Positions 1 through 8,696 of a stretch of 64,000 nt of DNA are shown piece after piece. Positions within the stretch are counted from its first letter, which is position 1. The number at the start of each line of letters is the position of its first letter. A program made the translations under genes and the position numbers. Source of the DNA: Portulaca oleracea (Eukaryota; Streptophyta; Magnoliopsida; Caryophyllales; Portulacaceae); assembly GCA_029582165.1 (NCBI GenBank), contig CM055872.1, positions 28,616,743 to 28,680,742 on the forward strand. The letters are read 5' to 3'. Below the pieces are notes generated by a model, which saw only the letters and a program-made list of their open reading frames with translations, did not search any database and was not told the DNA's origin.

Positions 1-59
1 AAGAAAAACCAAAATATCTACAATATGAATTTCACTCTTTTTTTTTCTTTTCTTAGACT

Positions 60-110
60 CAAAAACCGGAATGCATACTACCTCCCACTCCCACAAAAAG
101 AGGTTGCAAT
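60..110 (-). other. 3' internal end with polypurine-like motif, element 1
   Basis: The reverse complement gives a GGACATTG motif, then TTTTTGTGGGAGTGGG and a GCATTCCGG stretch. The same order of motifs is found in element A at 19239-19290. This marks the post-pol end of the internal region and shows that pol is missing rather than outside the window. Confidence 0.6.
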
Positions 111-275
111 GTCCTCAAAGGAAACAGAATTAAGGTAAGCAAACACCCCAAAATAAAATCAAGAAACACACCAAAAGAAAATAAAAGAAGAAAAATAACA
201 AAACTCACTAATTGTACAAGAAAGATGAGGAAGAATATTCCCTGAAAGGCTTCTTTTCAAGAGATTCACTCCTTC

Positions 276-761
276 TCACATCAAGATATCGGGCATCATG
301 TCAGAACCATTCAACGCCCGGAGTAACAAGTCATGCATCCGTGAATGCATCTCACAATGGTGTAGGTAAGAGCACACTCTCAAAATTACATCAAGAAACA
401 TTAGTGCTCTTAACAGTTTATCAAATGCCTTAGAAAAGACATAGAAAGGACGAACTACAGGAATGTACAAGACTTTACTGGGCATAGTGAAAGAAGACAT
501 GACAAATGGGTCTTCCCATTGACTGGTAAATGGAGATTGAGTATGCAAATCAACGGGAGGGGGCAATACAACACATTCCTGAACATGCTCATGCAAAGAC
601 TTGGATGCCAACAATGATTTAAACTCAATATCCATGCAATTTTCATCAAACACAGATTCCAAATCACAACTTTCATCGAATTCATCATAATCAACAATAG
701 GTGATAAAGAAAAAGCAGGGCTAGACCACATCTTAACACTCGCAACATCACAAACAGGCAC
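276..761 (-). pseudogene. Distal part of acidic ORF, element 1
   Basis: It lies in the same reading frame as the acidic ORF upstream (867-1526) but is separated from it by stops and an apparent frameshift near 760-866. The first half is rich in Asp and Glu (for example DYDEFDESCDLESVFDEN) like the upstream part. The C-terminal half is hydrophobic and basic without a recognisable domain. I read it as the decayed tail of the same non-autonomous element protein; no function can be assigned. Confidence 0.4.
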
Positions 762-866
762 ATCTTCATCTTCATCAATATCAGACTCATCAGAAGAACT
801 ATCAGTATAGAAGACAAAGGTGCATCATTCAAAACAACATTAAAAGTGAAAGTGGAAGGTTCCGGG

Positions 867-1526
867 TCATAACCCATATATCGTGAATGACTCATAAAGC
901 ATATCATCATCAAAAGCATCATTATCACAAACCAAGTTCAAACAATTATGATCAATCCCCAAAGACTCAAGCTCATCATCACAAGAATTCACATCAATGG
1001 ACTTGCAAGAAAGGGTAGCTAATGCCTCACTAACGCAATGATTCTCAATAAAAGTGAACAATTCGGTTTCAAGCATACATTCAATCACAAAAGATTCAAT
1101 CTCACTCTCAACAAGATCATGGTCAATTGCATCACGAGTATCATGACATTCAATAAACTCAACCTTCTCTTCACATAAAAGCATGGACAATGGTGTGAAC
1201 AATGGTTCATCATCAAGCATGTTTTCATCAAGTTCTACATCATTACACACAAAATCATCATGTTCCTCATGCTCACTAGGGGGAGCTAGAGCTAAGGAAT
1301 TGCTAAGTCCAAGGCATGGTCTGTTATAGTAGTCATCATCCTCATCATAATCATACAAAGAAGATTCAACACGCATTTCAGGACTCAAAGATGACGAATG
1401 ATCTACTTCAACATTCAAATCAACCATTTGTGAAGAAAAAGTTTCTACCCCAGTTTTAATCATGCGTAAAAATTCTTGCGCGTACTCATTCATTGTCGCA
1501 GAAAGGTCAGCCCCAAAATTATCCAC
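867..1526 (-). CDS. Acidic ORF, in frame with gag, element 1
   Basis: This open stretch of about 220 codons follows the gag fragment in the same frame after a single TGA at 1533-1535. The first codon of the open stretch is not ATG, so it was probably translated as a gag extension or by stop readthrough. It is strongly acidic (clusters such as DYDEDDDYY and SEHEEHDDF) with scattered Cys and His and no known domain. It occupies the place where protease and polymerase sit in element A. Whether it is a captured host sequence or diverged element sequence cannot be decided from the window. Confidence 0.5.
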   Translation of the reverse strand: MDNFGADLSATMNEYAQEFLRMIKTGVETFSSQMVDLNVEVDHSSSLSPEMRVESSLYDYDEDDDYYNRPCLGLSNSLALAPPSEHEEHDDFVCNDVELDENMLDDEPLFTPLSMLLCEEKVEFIECHDTRDAIDHDLVESEIESFVIECMLETELFTFIENHCVSEALATLSCKSIDVNSCDDELESLGIDHNCLNLVCDNDAFDDDMLYESFTIYGL

Positions 1527-1532
1527 TTCAGC

Positions 1533-1973
1533 TCAGACACAAGAGTTAGAATCATGGTACGGAGATTCACAATATGAACACAAAGGATGAGACTCAACAA
1601 CATCACACGGGGAAAAATCATAAGAATTTTCCACATAACCCCCACCATAAGATTGATCATCAAAATACATGGGATAATTACATGACTGTTCAACTTCGGT
1701 CCCAGAGGGTGGTGCATAATAAGAAGGTTGGTCGCTAAGAATAACATTTTGTTGTTCAAAGTCATAAGAATCCCTAGACAACCACTCAAGTAATTCCCAA
1801 GCCTTTTCTTCTCCTAAAGTGGAAAACCCGTAATATTCTAAGAGGTTTCGGGTCTCATAATTCACACCCTCATTCACAATTCCCAAAAGATCTAATGCAT
1901 AAAAAGATACCATACAATTCACATTGAGCATGATAATTATGTAATCTAGCAAAATATCTCCAAAATATTTCAT
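1533..1973 (-). CDS. Truncated Athila-type gag, element 1
   Basis: The ORF starts at the ATG at 1973, 161 bp downstream of the primer site. It keeps only the C-terminal part of the capsid-like gag domain: the motif EGVNYETRNLLEY followed by EKAWELLEWLS aligns with EGVDHETRVTLES and DEAWEFLESMS in gag of element A. It ends with a CX2CX4HX4C zinc-knuckle pattern (CSYCESPYHDSNSC). The N-terminal two thirds of gag are missing. Expected role: nucleic-acid binding or packaging only. Confidence 0.6.
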   Translation of the reverse strand: MKYFGDILLDYIIIMLNVNCMVSFYALDLLGIVNEGVNYETRNLLEYYGFSTLGEEKAWELLEWLSRDSYDFEQQNVILSDQPSYYAPPSGTEVEQSCNYPMYFDDQSYGGGYVENSYDFSPCDVVESHPLCSYCESPYHDSNSCV

Positions 1974-2133
1974 GCTCAAATTGGGAAAATTGGGGACTAG
2001 CCATAATCTCTTTTTTTATTTTTTAATTTTTTAATTTAAATTTTTTTTTTCACTACATTTTTTTTCTGGAACAATCAAGAAATCAATAAGCTATTTACAC
2101 ACAAACCAATAACCTAATATACCAAATAACGTC

Positions 2134-2152
2134 ATCCCCCGCAACGGCGCCA
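2134..2152 (-). promoter_or_regulatory. Primer binding site, tRNA-Asp, element 1
   Basis: The plus strand here matches the 3' end of plant tRNA-Asp including CCA with one mismatch; the minus strand reads TGGCGCCGTTGCGGGGGAT. It lies one base from the LTR edge, as expected for Athila-type elements. Confidence 0.85.
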
Positions 2153-2616
2153 TTGTTCGATTGCGGTATTTTTGTGGGTTTTGTGAGGTAAGGGTTGTCG
2201 AATCCACAGGGATGGGTGTTTAGGCTTGACAAGGAAATCAGTTTGCGTTGGGGTTTTCTCAAGTACGGAAAGTGATAAATTATGTAAAGAAAGCGATTAA
2301 ACTAATCTAGACATGGATAATAACAATCAACACTAAAGAAAATAATTAAGAGCAAGAAATAATAAAGCAATAAAACTACAACTAATAAAGAAATTAGGGA
2401 CAAGAAATCATACCTTCGATGAACTATCTTCACTCTAATCTTCAACCTTCAATTGATTTTCCCTCGAACAAACAAGAAAATTGTGAATTGGATTACTAAG
2501 AATCCCCAAATCCTCACTTGAGAGTAGAATTTGTGACCCTTAGCCCTCCTCCTCACTAAAAGTTGGATTAGGTGTGATTAGCACTAGAAAACTTGAAATC
2601 AAAGCATCAATCGAAA

Positions 2617-2620
<4 letters not shown>

Positions 2621-2671
<51 letters not shown>
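2621..2671. repeat. (GA)n microsatellite
   Basis: About 25 GA units inside the LTR of element 1. Confidence 0.95.
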
Positions 2672-2672
<1 letters not shown>

Positions 2673-2937
2673 AAAAAGCTTTGTAAATTGCTTGAATGAA
2701 ATTGCTTGAAAGAGATTGAATACAAATTTGCAAAAAAAAATAGAGAAAGCTTGAAGAACAATTAAAGGTTTAAAGAGAAATTAAAGCAAGATAAAGGAAA
2801 GCAACTAAATCTAATTATACTCTAATCCTACTCCTAAACTACTTCCTAAGGTGAATAATAAGATGATTACAAAGCTGAAAATATGTTGGTATTTATAGAA
2901 GAAAAGAAAAATCCCCAAAACCCTAAAACTAATTCAT

Positions 2938-3235
2938 GCCGCACGCGCGATTTTTCCGCAGGAATGGACAGGTCGCGGGCGCGACACCGCTTTGCCATCT
3001 TCCATTCGTCAATTTTTCGTCGCTTGTCACGGGTGTTACAAGACTCATCCCGGGCGCTACGCCTGATTGTCGTGGGCGCGACACCACCTGTAACGGTCGC
3101 GATCCAGCTGTGTTTGCAGCGCCTCTTTTCCCTTCATAGCACGTCGCGGGCGGGAAGCTCATGTAGCGGGTGCGACCTCCGGCTGCTTCCTTGTCTCATC
3201 AGCGTGTCACAGGTGTGACGCACGGTTGCCTAATT
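2938..3235. repeat. CpG-rich degenerate repeats in the LTR
   Basis: Variants of GTCGCGGGCGCGAC recur several times (around 2970, 3030, 3080, 3145, 3165, 3205) in otherwise AT-rich DNA. A shorter GC-rich segment is found at the matching place in both LTRs of element A (13709-13775 and 21212-21278). Confidence 0.6.
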
Positions 3236-3484
3236 TTGCCTTAGCTGATGGAGATGGAGTTCCCGGGTTGGTCTCGGGTCAGGTCGGGTCGGGTCGGGTT
3301 ATTTCGGGTCCGGTCAGGAAATCACTCGGGATTCCCTAAAAAGCCTAAATTAATCCCAATTTCCTTCTAACTCTTTATTTTCCTAAAAACACGAAATCAT
3401 CATATCTAATATATACTTAAGGGGCTAAAACAAGCAAATATACCCTATAAATGATAAGAATTCGGCTCGGAACGAGACCGAATA

Positions 3485-3718
3485 GTTGTGAGAGTGGAGA
3501 AAGAAAGAAAGAAAGAGATGAATGCCACAATGGAATTCTAATTCCTAAAGGGTCTAAATTATTCTAATTTTGTAAATTAAATTGGGCTGTTGACTTAATG
3601 TGAGAGTGAGGCGTTCATGAGAGGCTTGTCCCATAGCCTTAGTCATATTCAAATCTAATGTTTTTTACATACTGATTCTATTTTATTTGAGTTAATTTAT
3701 GTGTAGAAAAAATTTATA

Positions 3719-3720
<2 letters not shown>
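3485..3720. other. Unassigned flank
   Basis: Non-coding AT-rich DNA with a short GAAA run. I recognise nothing in it. Confidence 0.4.

Positions 3721-3779
<59 letters not shown>
3721..3779. repeat. (TA)n microsatellite
   Basis: Continuous TA repeat adjoining a MITE end. Confidence 0.95.
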
Positions 3780-3781
<2 letters not shown>

Positions 3782-3888
3782 ATAATTGGATTCTAATAAT
3801 CCCTACTTTCACCAATTGGACAATGGTGGACCATACTTTCACTTTGTATTCTGGTGGTCCAAAAAGAAATAAAATTGGATTACCTTAA
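3780..3888. mobile_element. Truncated MITE, GGATAATTGG family
   Basis: Starts directly at the TA tract with GGATAATTGGATTCTAATAA and continues with about 100 bp matching the left part of the full copy at 39694-40213. It breaks off near 3888, where sequence related to the next MITE begins. Confidence 0.65.
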
Positions 3889-3937
3889 TTATGGTGAGAA
3901 GGTGAGAAGGGATGGACATAAAGTATACATATATATA

Positions 3938-4168
3938 GGGAATAGATAATATGAGAATGACATTTTGGTGAGAAGGTGAGAAGGGATGGGCATAAAGTAT
4001 CGCGGAGATGAACATCATATATCGCGGAGATGGACATCAAGTTTGCATGGATAGTTGATGTCTTCCTGATGTTCACCATACAAACTTGATGTCCATCTCT
4101 GCGATACTTGATGTCCATCCCTTCTCACCTTCCCACCTTCATGTCCTTCTCATATTAATTATCTATTC

Positions 4169-4170
<2 letters not shown>
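3938..4170. mobile_element. MITE, GGGAATAGATAAT family, in (TA)n
   Basis: A 233-bp palindromic element. The left end GGGAATAGATAATATGAGAA pairs with the right end (reverse complement GGGAATAGATAATTAATATG). The inside is also self-complementary (GATGGACATCAAGT and relatives). Both ends abut TA repeats, as in rice Micron MITEs. A fragment resembling its left part lies at 3889-3925. Confidence 0.7.

Positions 4171-4244
<74 letters not shown>
4171..4244. repeat. (TA)n microsatellite
   Basis: Continuous TA repeat after the MITE. Confidence 0.95.
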
Positions 4245-4249
<5 letters not shown>

Positions 4250-4314
4250 AGAAAACAGGTTATATATAACAAACTCAATGTAGTTTACAAGAGTGAGGAC
4301 ACGACCCCTCACAA

Positions 4315-5787
4315 TCACATACTAAGTACTGTGTCTATAAGACTTCTATACTTTTTCCTAGATTTTGCTGCCAGAATGACCTTGCTTATTACATCATTTT
4401 TTACTAAGTTTACTATCACCTGTGGAGTAGCGTTGCGAGTTTTGTGGACTCGGTTGTTTCTTTCAGTCCAGATATGGTAGACATACGCTGTGAGAAGAGC
4501 ACAATTCATATGAGTTTCTTTACTGGCTTTTCGGAGACTGCTCAGATGTTGTTTCCATTCCTGGATGGTTGACAGATCACCAAGTTCTCAATGTCTAATA
4601 GCTTGTCTCACTTCCTGCCCAAAAGCGCACTCAAGGAAAAGGTGATCAATGATTTCAGTCTCCAAATCACAATAGGGGCAAAGTGGATTTCCATTAGGTT
4701 GCCAACGCATTGTTCTAGCTCGTACATGTAGTTTTCCGTGTAAAAGGACCCAAGTGACAAAGGAATGGCGTGGGATAGAAAGGGGATTCCAAATAGCTGA
4801 GGCCCATCCTACCTCATTCATAAATCCGAGGCTCCATATGTGCCCTTCTGTCGTGTTGTAACCTCTTTTCGTTGTCGTCGTACTTCCAGCCCATTGCCAT
4901 TTGTGCCCGGGATCACACCCCCATTTGAAGTATTCTTTAATAAGGAAAAGATGCTTGAAGTAGGTGCAGACATCATAGGGAGGTTGATAGTCCCACCAGG
5001 ATGACCCTCGGATATATTTGGCATGAATCCATTTGACCCATAAGTTATCCTCTTTGTTCTGAATCGCCCATTGGCAATGTTGGCATTGTTCCAGGATGCA
5101 AGATCTCGTAGGCCCAGGCCGCCCGAATGCTTTGGCCTGCAAACAATCCCCCAGGCCACCATAGGGGCTTTTCTGTAATGGGAGGAGGAGCCCCAGATAA
5201 AATTACGACAAAAACGAGTAATTTCTTCAATGGCATGCTTGGGAATGACGATAATTCTAGCCCAGAAACTATAAATCCCCATCAAGACAGAGTTAATTAG
5301 TGTGACTCTTCCAGCATAAGAGATGTGCCTGCTTTCCCACGTTTTGACTCGGGAGAGAATCTTCTCAACAAGGATATTGGCATCATTTTTTGTGAGGTTA
5401 CTGGAGGATATAGGAATTCCAAGGTATTTGAAGGGTAGCGTACCTTCTTGAAATCCTGTTTCCTCGTTAAGTGCAGAGGCTGCAGCATTGGGAACCCCAC
5501 CAATTACCACTGCTGATTTCCCATTATTAGCAACAAGACCTGTGGCTGCTGAGAAGTGGTCGAAAGCTATTTTAAGTGTTTGAATAGAGACTCTATTTGC
5601 CGAGGAGAACATGATCAGATCATCTGCAAAAACAAGGTGAGTGAGCTGGAGACGTTTGCAATTTGGATGATATTTGAAACCCACTTGTTTACTGACAAAG
5701 TACTGGATAGATCTTGACAGGTATTCCATTGTCAGTACAAAGAGCAGTGCTGACATTGGGTCTCCTTGTCGCAGACCTCTCTTCCCA
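4315..5787 (-). pseudogene. LINE 1 reverse transcriptase and zf-RVT region
   Basis: Reading from 5787 leftwards, the frame shows GLRQGDPMSALLFVLTMEYL, then the catalytic HLVFADDLIMFS block, the KYLGIPISSS and SWESRHISYAGRVTLINSVL-type blocks, and GGLGLRDLASWN. After a frameshift near 5080-5140 comes a zinc-binding reverse-transcriptase region (zf-RVT) with CPYCDLETEIIDHLFLEC, then a short tail to 4315. RT fingers and endonuclease are missing. It is inactive: frames shift at least twice and stops are present. Confidence 0.75.
5680..5699. repeat. Source copy of a 20-bp duplication
   Basis: Identical to 5784-5803, which sits at the truncated end of the LINE. Confidence 0.85.
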
Positions 5788-5803
5788 CTTGTTTACTGAC
5801 AAA
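5784..5803. repeat. Second copy of the 20-bp duplication at a junction
   Basis: Same 20 bases as 5680-5699, about 100 bp away. It lies where LINE homology ends, consistent with templated filler DNA from break repair. Confidence 0.75.
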
Positions 5804-5808
5804 ATGGA

Positions 5809-5914
<106 letters not shown>

Positions 5915-5960
5915 TTTAGAAACTTCATTGACAAAACAAAGTTACAAAACAACCTGGTGA

Positions 5961-5969
5961 TGTATGTGC
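5961..5969 (-). repeat. First 9 bp of element B 3' LTR, split by an insertion
   Basis: TGTATGTGC here is the edge of B's LTR; the rest resumes at 8702. The uninterrupted version at 27739 (TGTATGTGCAGACC) is the empty site and proves the split. The last five bases are the TSD of the inverted-LTR unit. Confidence 0.85.
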
Positions 5970-6953
5970 TGATGCATAATTGATGGCCTTATGCATCAAG
6001 GTCAACCATGGAGACATCTAATACTCACCTAGAAGGAAGAAGAGCTCAAGTCTCTTATATATCTCTCTACTTGGAAGGGATCAACTCATATGGTTGTATA
6101 CTTTTGCTCCTTAATTCAAGGACCATGAAGCTATCATAGAAGTCATCCTAGAGAGGATTAATCTACATTCCAAGAGCTTTCATATGGTTCAAGAATCTTT
6201 AAGTTTGGATGAGAATCCAAGGAGTTATTCATATTTGTAATATAGTTTAGTATATTGTTTTCTTTATGATGTAAGCCAATATGGGCTAGTTTCTTGAAGT
6301 TGTATACGCCAAAGGGAAGGGTTCTGTACTATAAATACCCCCCCTAAGGTGCTTTGTAAATCAATTCATTCACATTGAATTTTTAGATAACAAACACATG
6401 GTGTGTTCATTCTAGCTTTCATGCTAGGTTCTTTTCGTTTCTCTCTTGTGGGATTCGAATCATCCCCTTCTTCTCGCTAAGGTTGGCATCCTAAGTGGTG
6501 ATAGGAAGAGATTGAAGCATTCTTGAAGGTGGTGTGGCTGTATCCTCCAAGAATCTTCAAAGCCATTATCATTCATCATTCAAATCGTGAGTTTCTTTCT
6601 AATTTTCATTTGATCTTGTTTTGTTTCTACATTGTTTCAAATTCAAGATTCATTTGAATATCATACAATCATTCAAGAAACTTATATTCTATCCATTCCT
6701 ACATTCATTTCATTCATCCATTTCGTCCATTCCATTCGTTTATCCATCCATTCATTCATTCATTCATTCAATCTTAAAGAAACACTTAAAGATCCTAGTC
6801 TTTTGTATAATTTGATCATTCTTGATCCTATTATACATCATTTCATTCAATTTGGTTGATCTTTAAGAACTTTGAGAAGCAAGATTCTTATCTTGGTTTT
6901 TAAAGATCCTGTTTCCAGGTATAATGAGATTCCATTGATCCCATTATACATCA
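5970..6953 (+). repeat. Left LTR of inverted unit
   Basis: Begins TGATGCATAATTGATGGCC and ends CCCATTATACATCA; 984 bp. It carries a TATA box (6330-6337) and is followed by a tRNA-iMet primer site, so its sense is plus. It matches the right copy with about five differences by eye. Both ends can form hairpins. Confidence 0.9.
6330..6337 (+). promoter_or_regulatory. TATA box in left LTR
   Basis: TATAAATA in the LTR; the same box is present in related LTRs (33734-33741, 39157-39164 and, as TATTTATA on plus, 27052-27059). It would drive a transcript rightwards across the core into the inverted LTR. Confidence 0.6.
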
Positions 6954-6957
6954 AAAT

Positions 6958-6969
6958 TGGTATCAGAGC
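6958..6969 (+). promoter_or_regulatory. Primer binding site, tRNA-iMet
   Basis: TGGTATCAGAGC, the standard initiator-Met primer sequence of plant LTR elements, four bases after the LTR end. Confidence 0.9.
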
Positions 6970-7314
6970 TTAGGAGTTTGAATCTCTTAGTTCTTGAAAC
7001 AATCATTTTACAATCTTTCCCTCTCCCACACGTTCCCCATCACCCCTACCATCACACGTCCATCACAAAATTCATCCTCCATCACACGCCACCCATAAGT
7101 TCTTCCAAGAACTCATCAAGAACCCATCAAGAACTCATCAAGAACTCATAAAGAATCATAAACTCCACAAAGAACCCGTGAGCCCAAACACAAATCCAAC
7201 CAATTCCCCCTCACGTCCCTTCTATGCTAACCATCCTACCATGAGTTTCTTGTGATCTTTTGAATCAAGATTGGTTCTAATGGATTGCAAAAGGTCCAGC
7301 AAGAATTCCCAACA
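6970..7314 (+). other. Leader and gag start of inverted unit
   Basis: Homologous to the untranslated leader of element C (26439-26220), including the block before its start codon (GATTGGTTCTAATG at about 7270-7283). It also carries the ACTCATCAAGA tandem motif of D's leader. After the gag ATG it keeps no more than about ten codons before D-like LTR sequence begins. Confidence 0.65.
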
Positions 7315-7713
7315 AGAGCTTATGCTTTGTTTTCTCTCTAACCTTTGTGTTAGAATCTGGTTCTCTTGAGGGAGAATCCTTTGAATCTTCTCTTCTATTC
7401 CAAGAGGGAGCAATCTTGGATGGTGCAAAGGAGGAGTTGGATATCAAATTTATTGTGGTGTGTCTGTATCAATCAAGGAGATTTCCATTGCCAAAATCTA
7501 TCAAGTTTCTACATCAATTCAACGAGTTCTTTTACAATTGGTATGTTTTTGCCATTGTTTTGATTCTTTTGATTGTCATTCAATTCATCACATTTAGAAC
7601 TCTCGTTTAGCCTTTTCCATTCGTCCATTTTCAATCTAATTCATCCCATTCTTTCGTTTGAAACTAGTTTTTGAGAAATTCAACTATTGCAAGTTTTCAC
7701 TTGTGGAAAATTT
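7315..7713 (+). repeat. Partial D-like LTR inside the inverted unit
   Basis: The sense strand matches the reverse complement of element D LTR, roughly 33290-33660, diverged by perhaps 15-20% by eye (shared CTATTCCAAGAGGGAGCAAT and GGATGGTGCAAAGGAGGAGT). It lacks the first half and the last few dozen bases. Its end merges into the right LTR at a shared TGTATAATGG. Confidence 0.75.
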
Positions 7714-8696
7714 TGATGTATAATGGGATCAATGGAATCTCATTATACTTGGAAACAGGATCTTTAAAAACCAAGATAAGAATCTTGCTTCTCAAAGTTC
7801 TTAAAGATCAACCAAATTGAATGAAATGATGTATAATAGGATCAAGAATGATCAAATTATACAAAAGACTAGGATCTTTAAGTGTTTCTTTAAGATTGAA
7901 TGAATGAATGAATGAATGGATGGATAAACGAATGGAATGGACGAAATGGATGAATGAAATGAATGTAGGAATGGATAGAATATAAGTTTCTTGAATGATT
8001 GTATGATATTCAAATGAATCTTGAATTTGAAACAATGTAGAAACAAAACAAGATCAAATGAAAATTAGAAAGAAACTCACGATTTGAATGATGAATGATA
8101 ATGGCTTTGAAGATTCTTGGAGGATACAGCCACACCACCTTCAAGAATGCTTCAATCTCTTCCTATCACCACTTAGGATGCCAACCTTAGCTAGAAGAAG
8201 GGGATGATTCGAATCCCACAAGAGAGAAACGAAAAGAACCTAGCATGAAAGCTAGAATGAACACACCATGTGTTTGTTATCTAAAAATTCAATGTGAATG
8301 ACTTGATTTACAAAGCACCTTAGGGGGGTATTTATAGTACAGAACCCTTCCCTTTGGCGTGTACAACTTCAAGAAACTAGCCCATATTGGCTTACATCAT
8401 AAAGAAAACAATATACTAAACTATATTACAAATATGAATAACTCCTTGGATTCTCATCCAAACTTAAAGATTCTTGAACCATATGAAAGCTCTTGGAATG
8501 TAGATTAATCCTCTCTAGGATGACTTCTATGATAGCTTCATGGTCCTTGAATTAAGGAGCAAAAGTATACAACCATATGAGTTGATCCCTTCCAAGTAGA
8601 GAGATATATAAGAGACTTGAGCTCTTCTTCCTTCTAGGTGAGTATTAGATGTCTCCATGGTTGACCTTGATGCATAAGGCCATCAATTATGCATCA
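7714..8696 (-). repeat. Right LTR of inverted unit (opposite orientation)
   Basis: Reverse complement of 5970-6953, 983 bp. Its U3 end ATTATGCATCA faces outward and touches the TSD. The TATA box on the minus strand is at 8336-8329. Confidence 0.9.
8329..8336 (-). promoter_or_regulatory. TATA box in right LTR
   Basis: TATAAATA on the minus strand; it would drive a transcript leftwards, convergent with the one from 6330. Confidence 0.6.

Larger units (their letters stand above)
1..3484 (-). mobile_element. Element 1: Athila-like LTR retrotransposon lacking pol (3' LTR outside window)
   Basis: Reading on the minus strand, the order is 5' LTR (3484-2154), tRNA-Asp primer site, gag, acidic ORF, then at 110-60 the sequence that in element A (19239-19290) lies between pol and the 3' LTR (a GGACATTG motif followed by a GTGGGAGTGGG purine tract). 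No protease, reverse transcriptase, RNase H or integrase is present between them; the internal region is only about 2.1 kb. It therefore looks like a non-autonomous, deletion-derived relative of element A. The 3' LTR must lie left of position 1, so TSDs cannot be checked. Confidence 0.75.
2154..3484 (-). repeat. 5' LTR of element 1
   Basis: The primer-proximal edge reads TGTTCGATTG on the plus strand. The distal edge GAACGAGACCGAATA matches the first bases of the element A LTR in reverse complement, with the terminal CA changed to TA. Length is about 1331 bp. The LTR contains a (GA)n tract (2621-2671) and a CpG-rich region (about 2938-3235). Open frames inside it, such as 2883-3218, are not genes. 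Confidence 0.7.
4245..5803 (-). mobile_element. LINE 1: 5'-truncated L1-type fragment
   Basis: Minus-strand fragment of a plant L1-type LINE keeping the C-terminal half of the polymerase and the region after it. The 5' side stops at about 5785 and is joined there to a 20-bp copy of internal LINE sequence (5784-5803). No poly(A) tail is seen at the left end, where a TA tract begins. Confidence 0.75.
5970..8696. mobile_element. Inverted-LTR unit flanked by one TSD
   Basis: Two copies of the same roughly 984-bp LTR lie head-outward in inverted orientation around 760 bp. The whole block is bounded by a perfect 5-bp duplication TGTGC (5965-5969 and 8697-8701). The other LTR of element B (27739 on) gives the empty site with a single TGTGC. 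The core holds a tRNA-iMet primer site, a leader up to a gag ATG, and part of a second, D-like LTR. Normal LTR elements have direct LTRs; both outer ends here are U3 ends. No protein is encoded. Confidence 0.9.

Noticed and set aside
2883..3218. Arg- and Ser-rich ORF
   Set aside because: Inside an LTR, created by GC-rich repeats with few stops; overlapping frames on both strands are open too.
6621..8046. Pairs of identical small ORFs on opposite strands
   Set aside because: They are the same LTR sequence read from its two inverted copies (6621-6859 and 7808-8046).
5970..8696. Two independent solo LTRs in opposite orientation
   Set aside because: One shared TSD flanks the pair, no TSD surrounds either LTR alone, and the left LTR is followed by its own primer site and leader.
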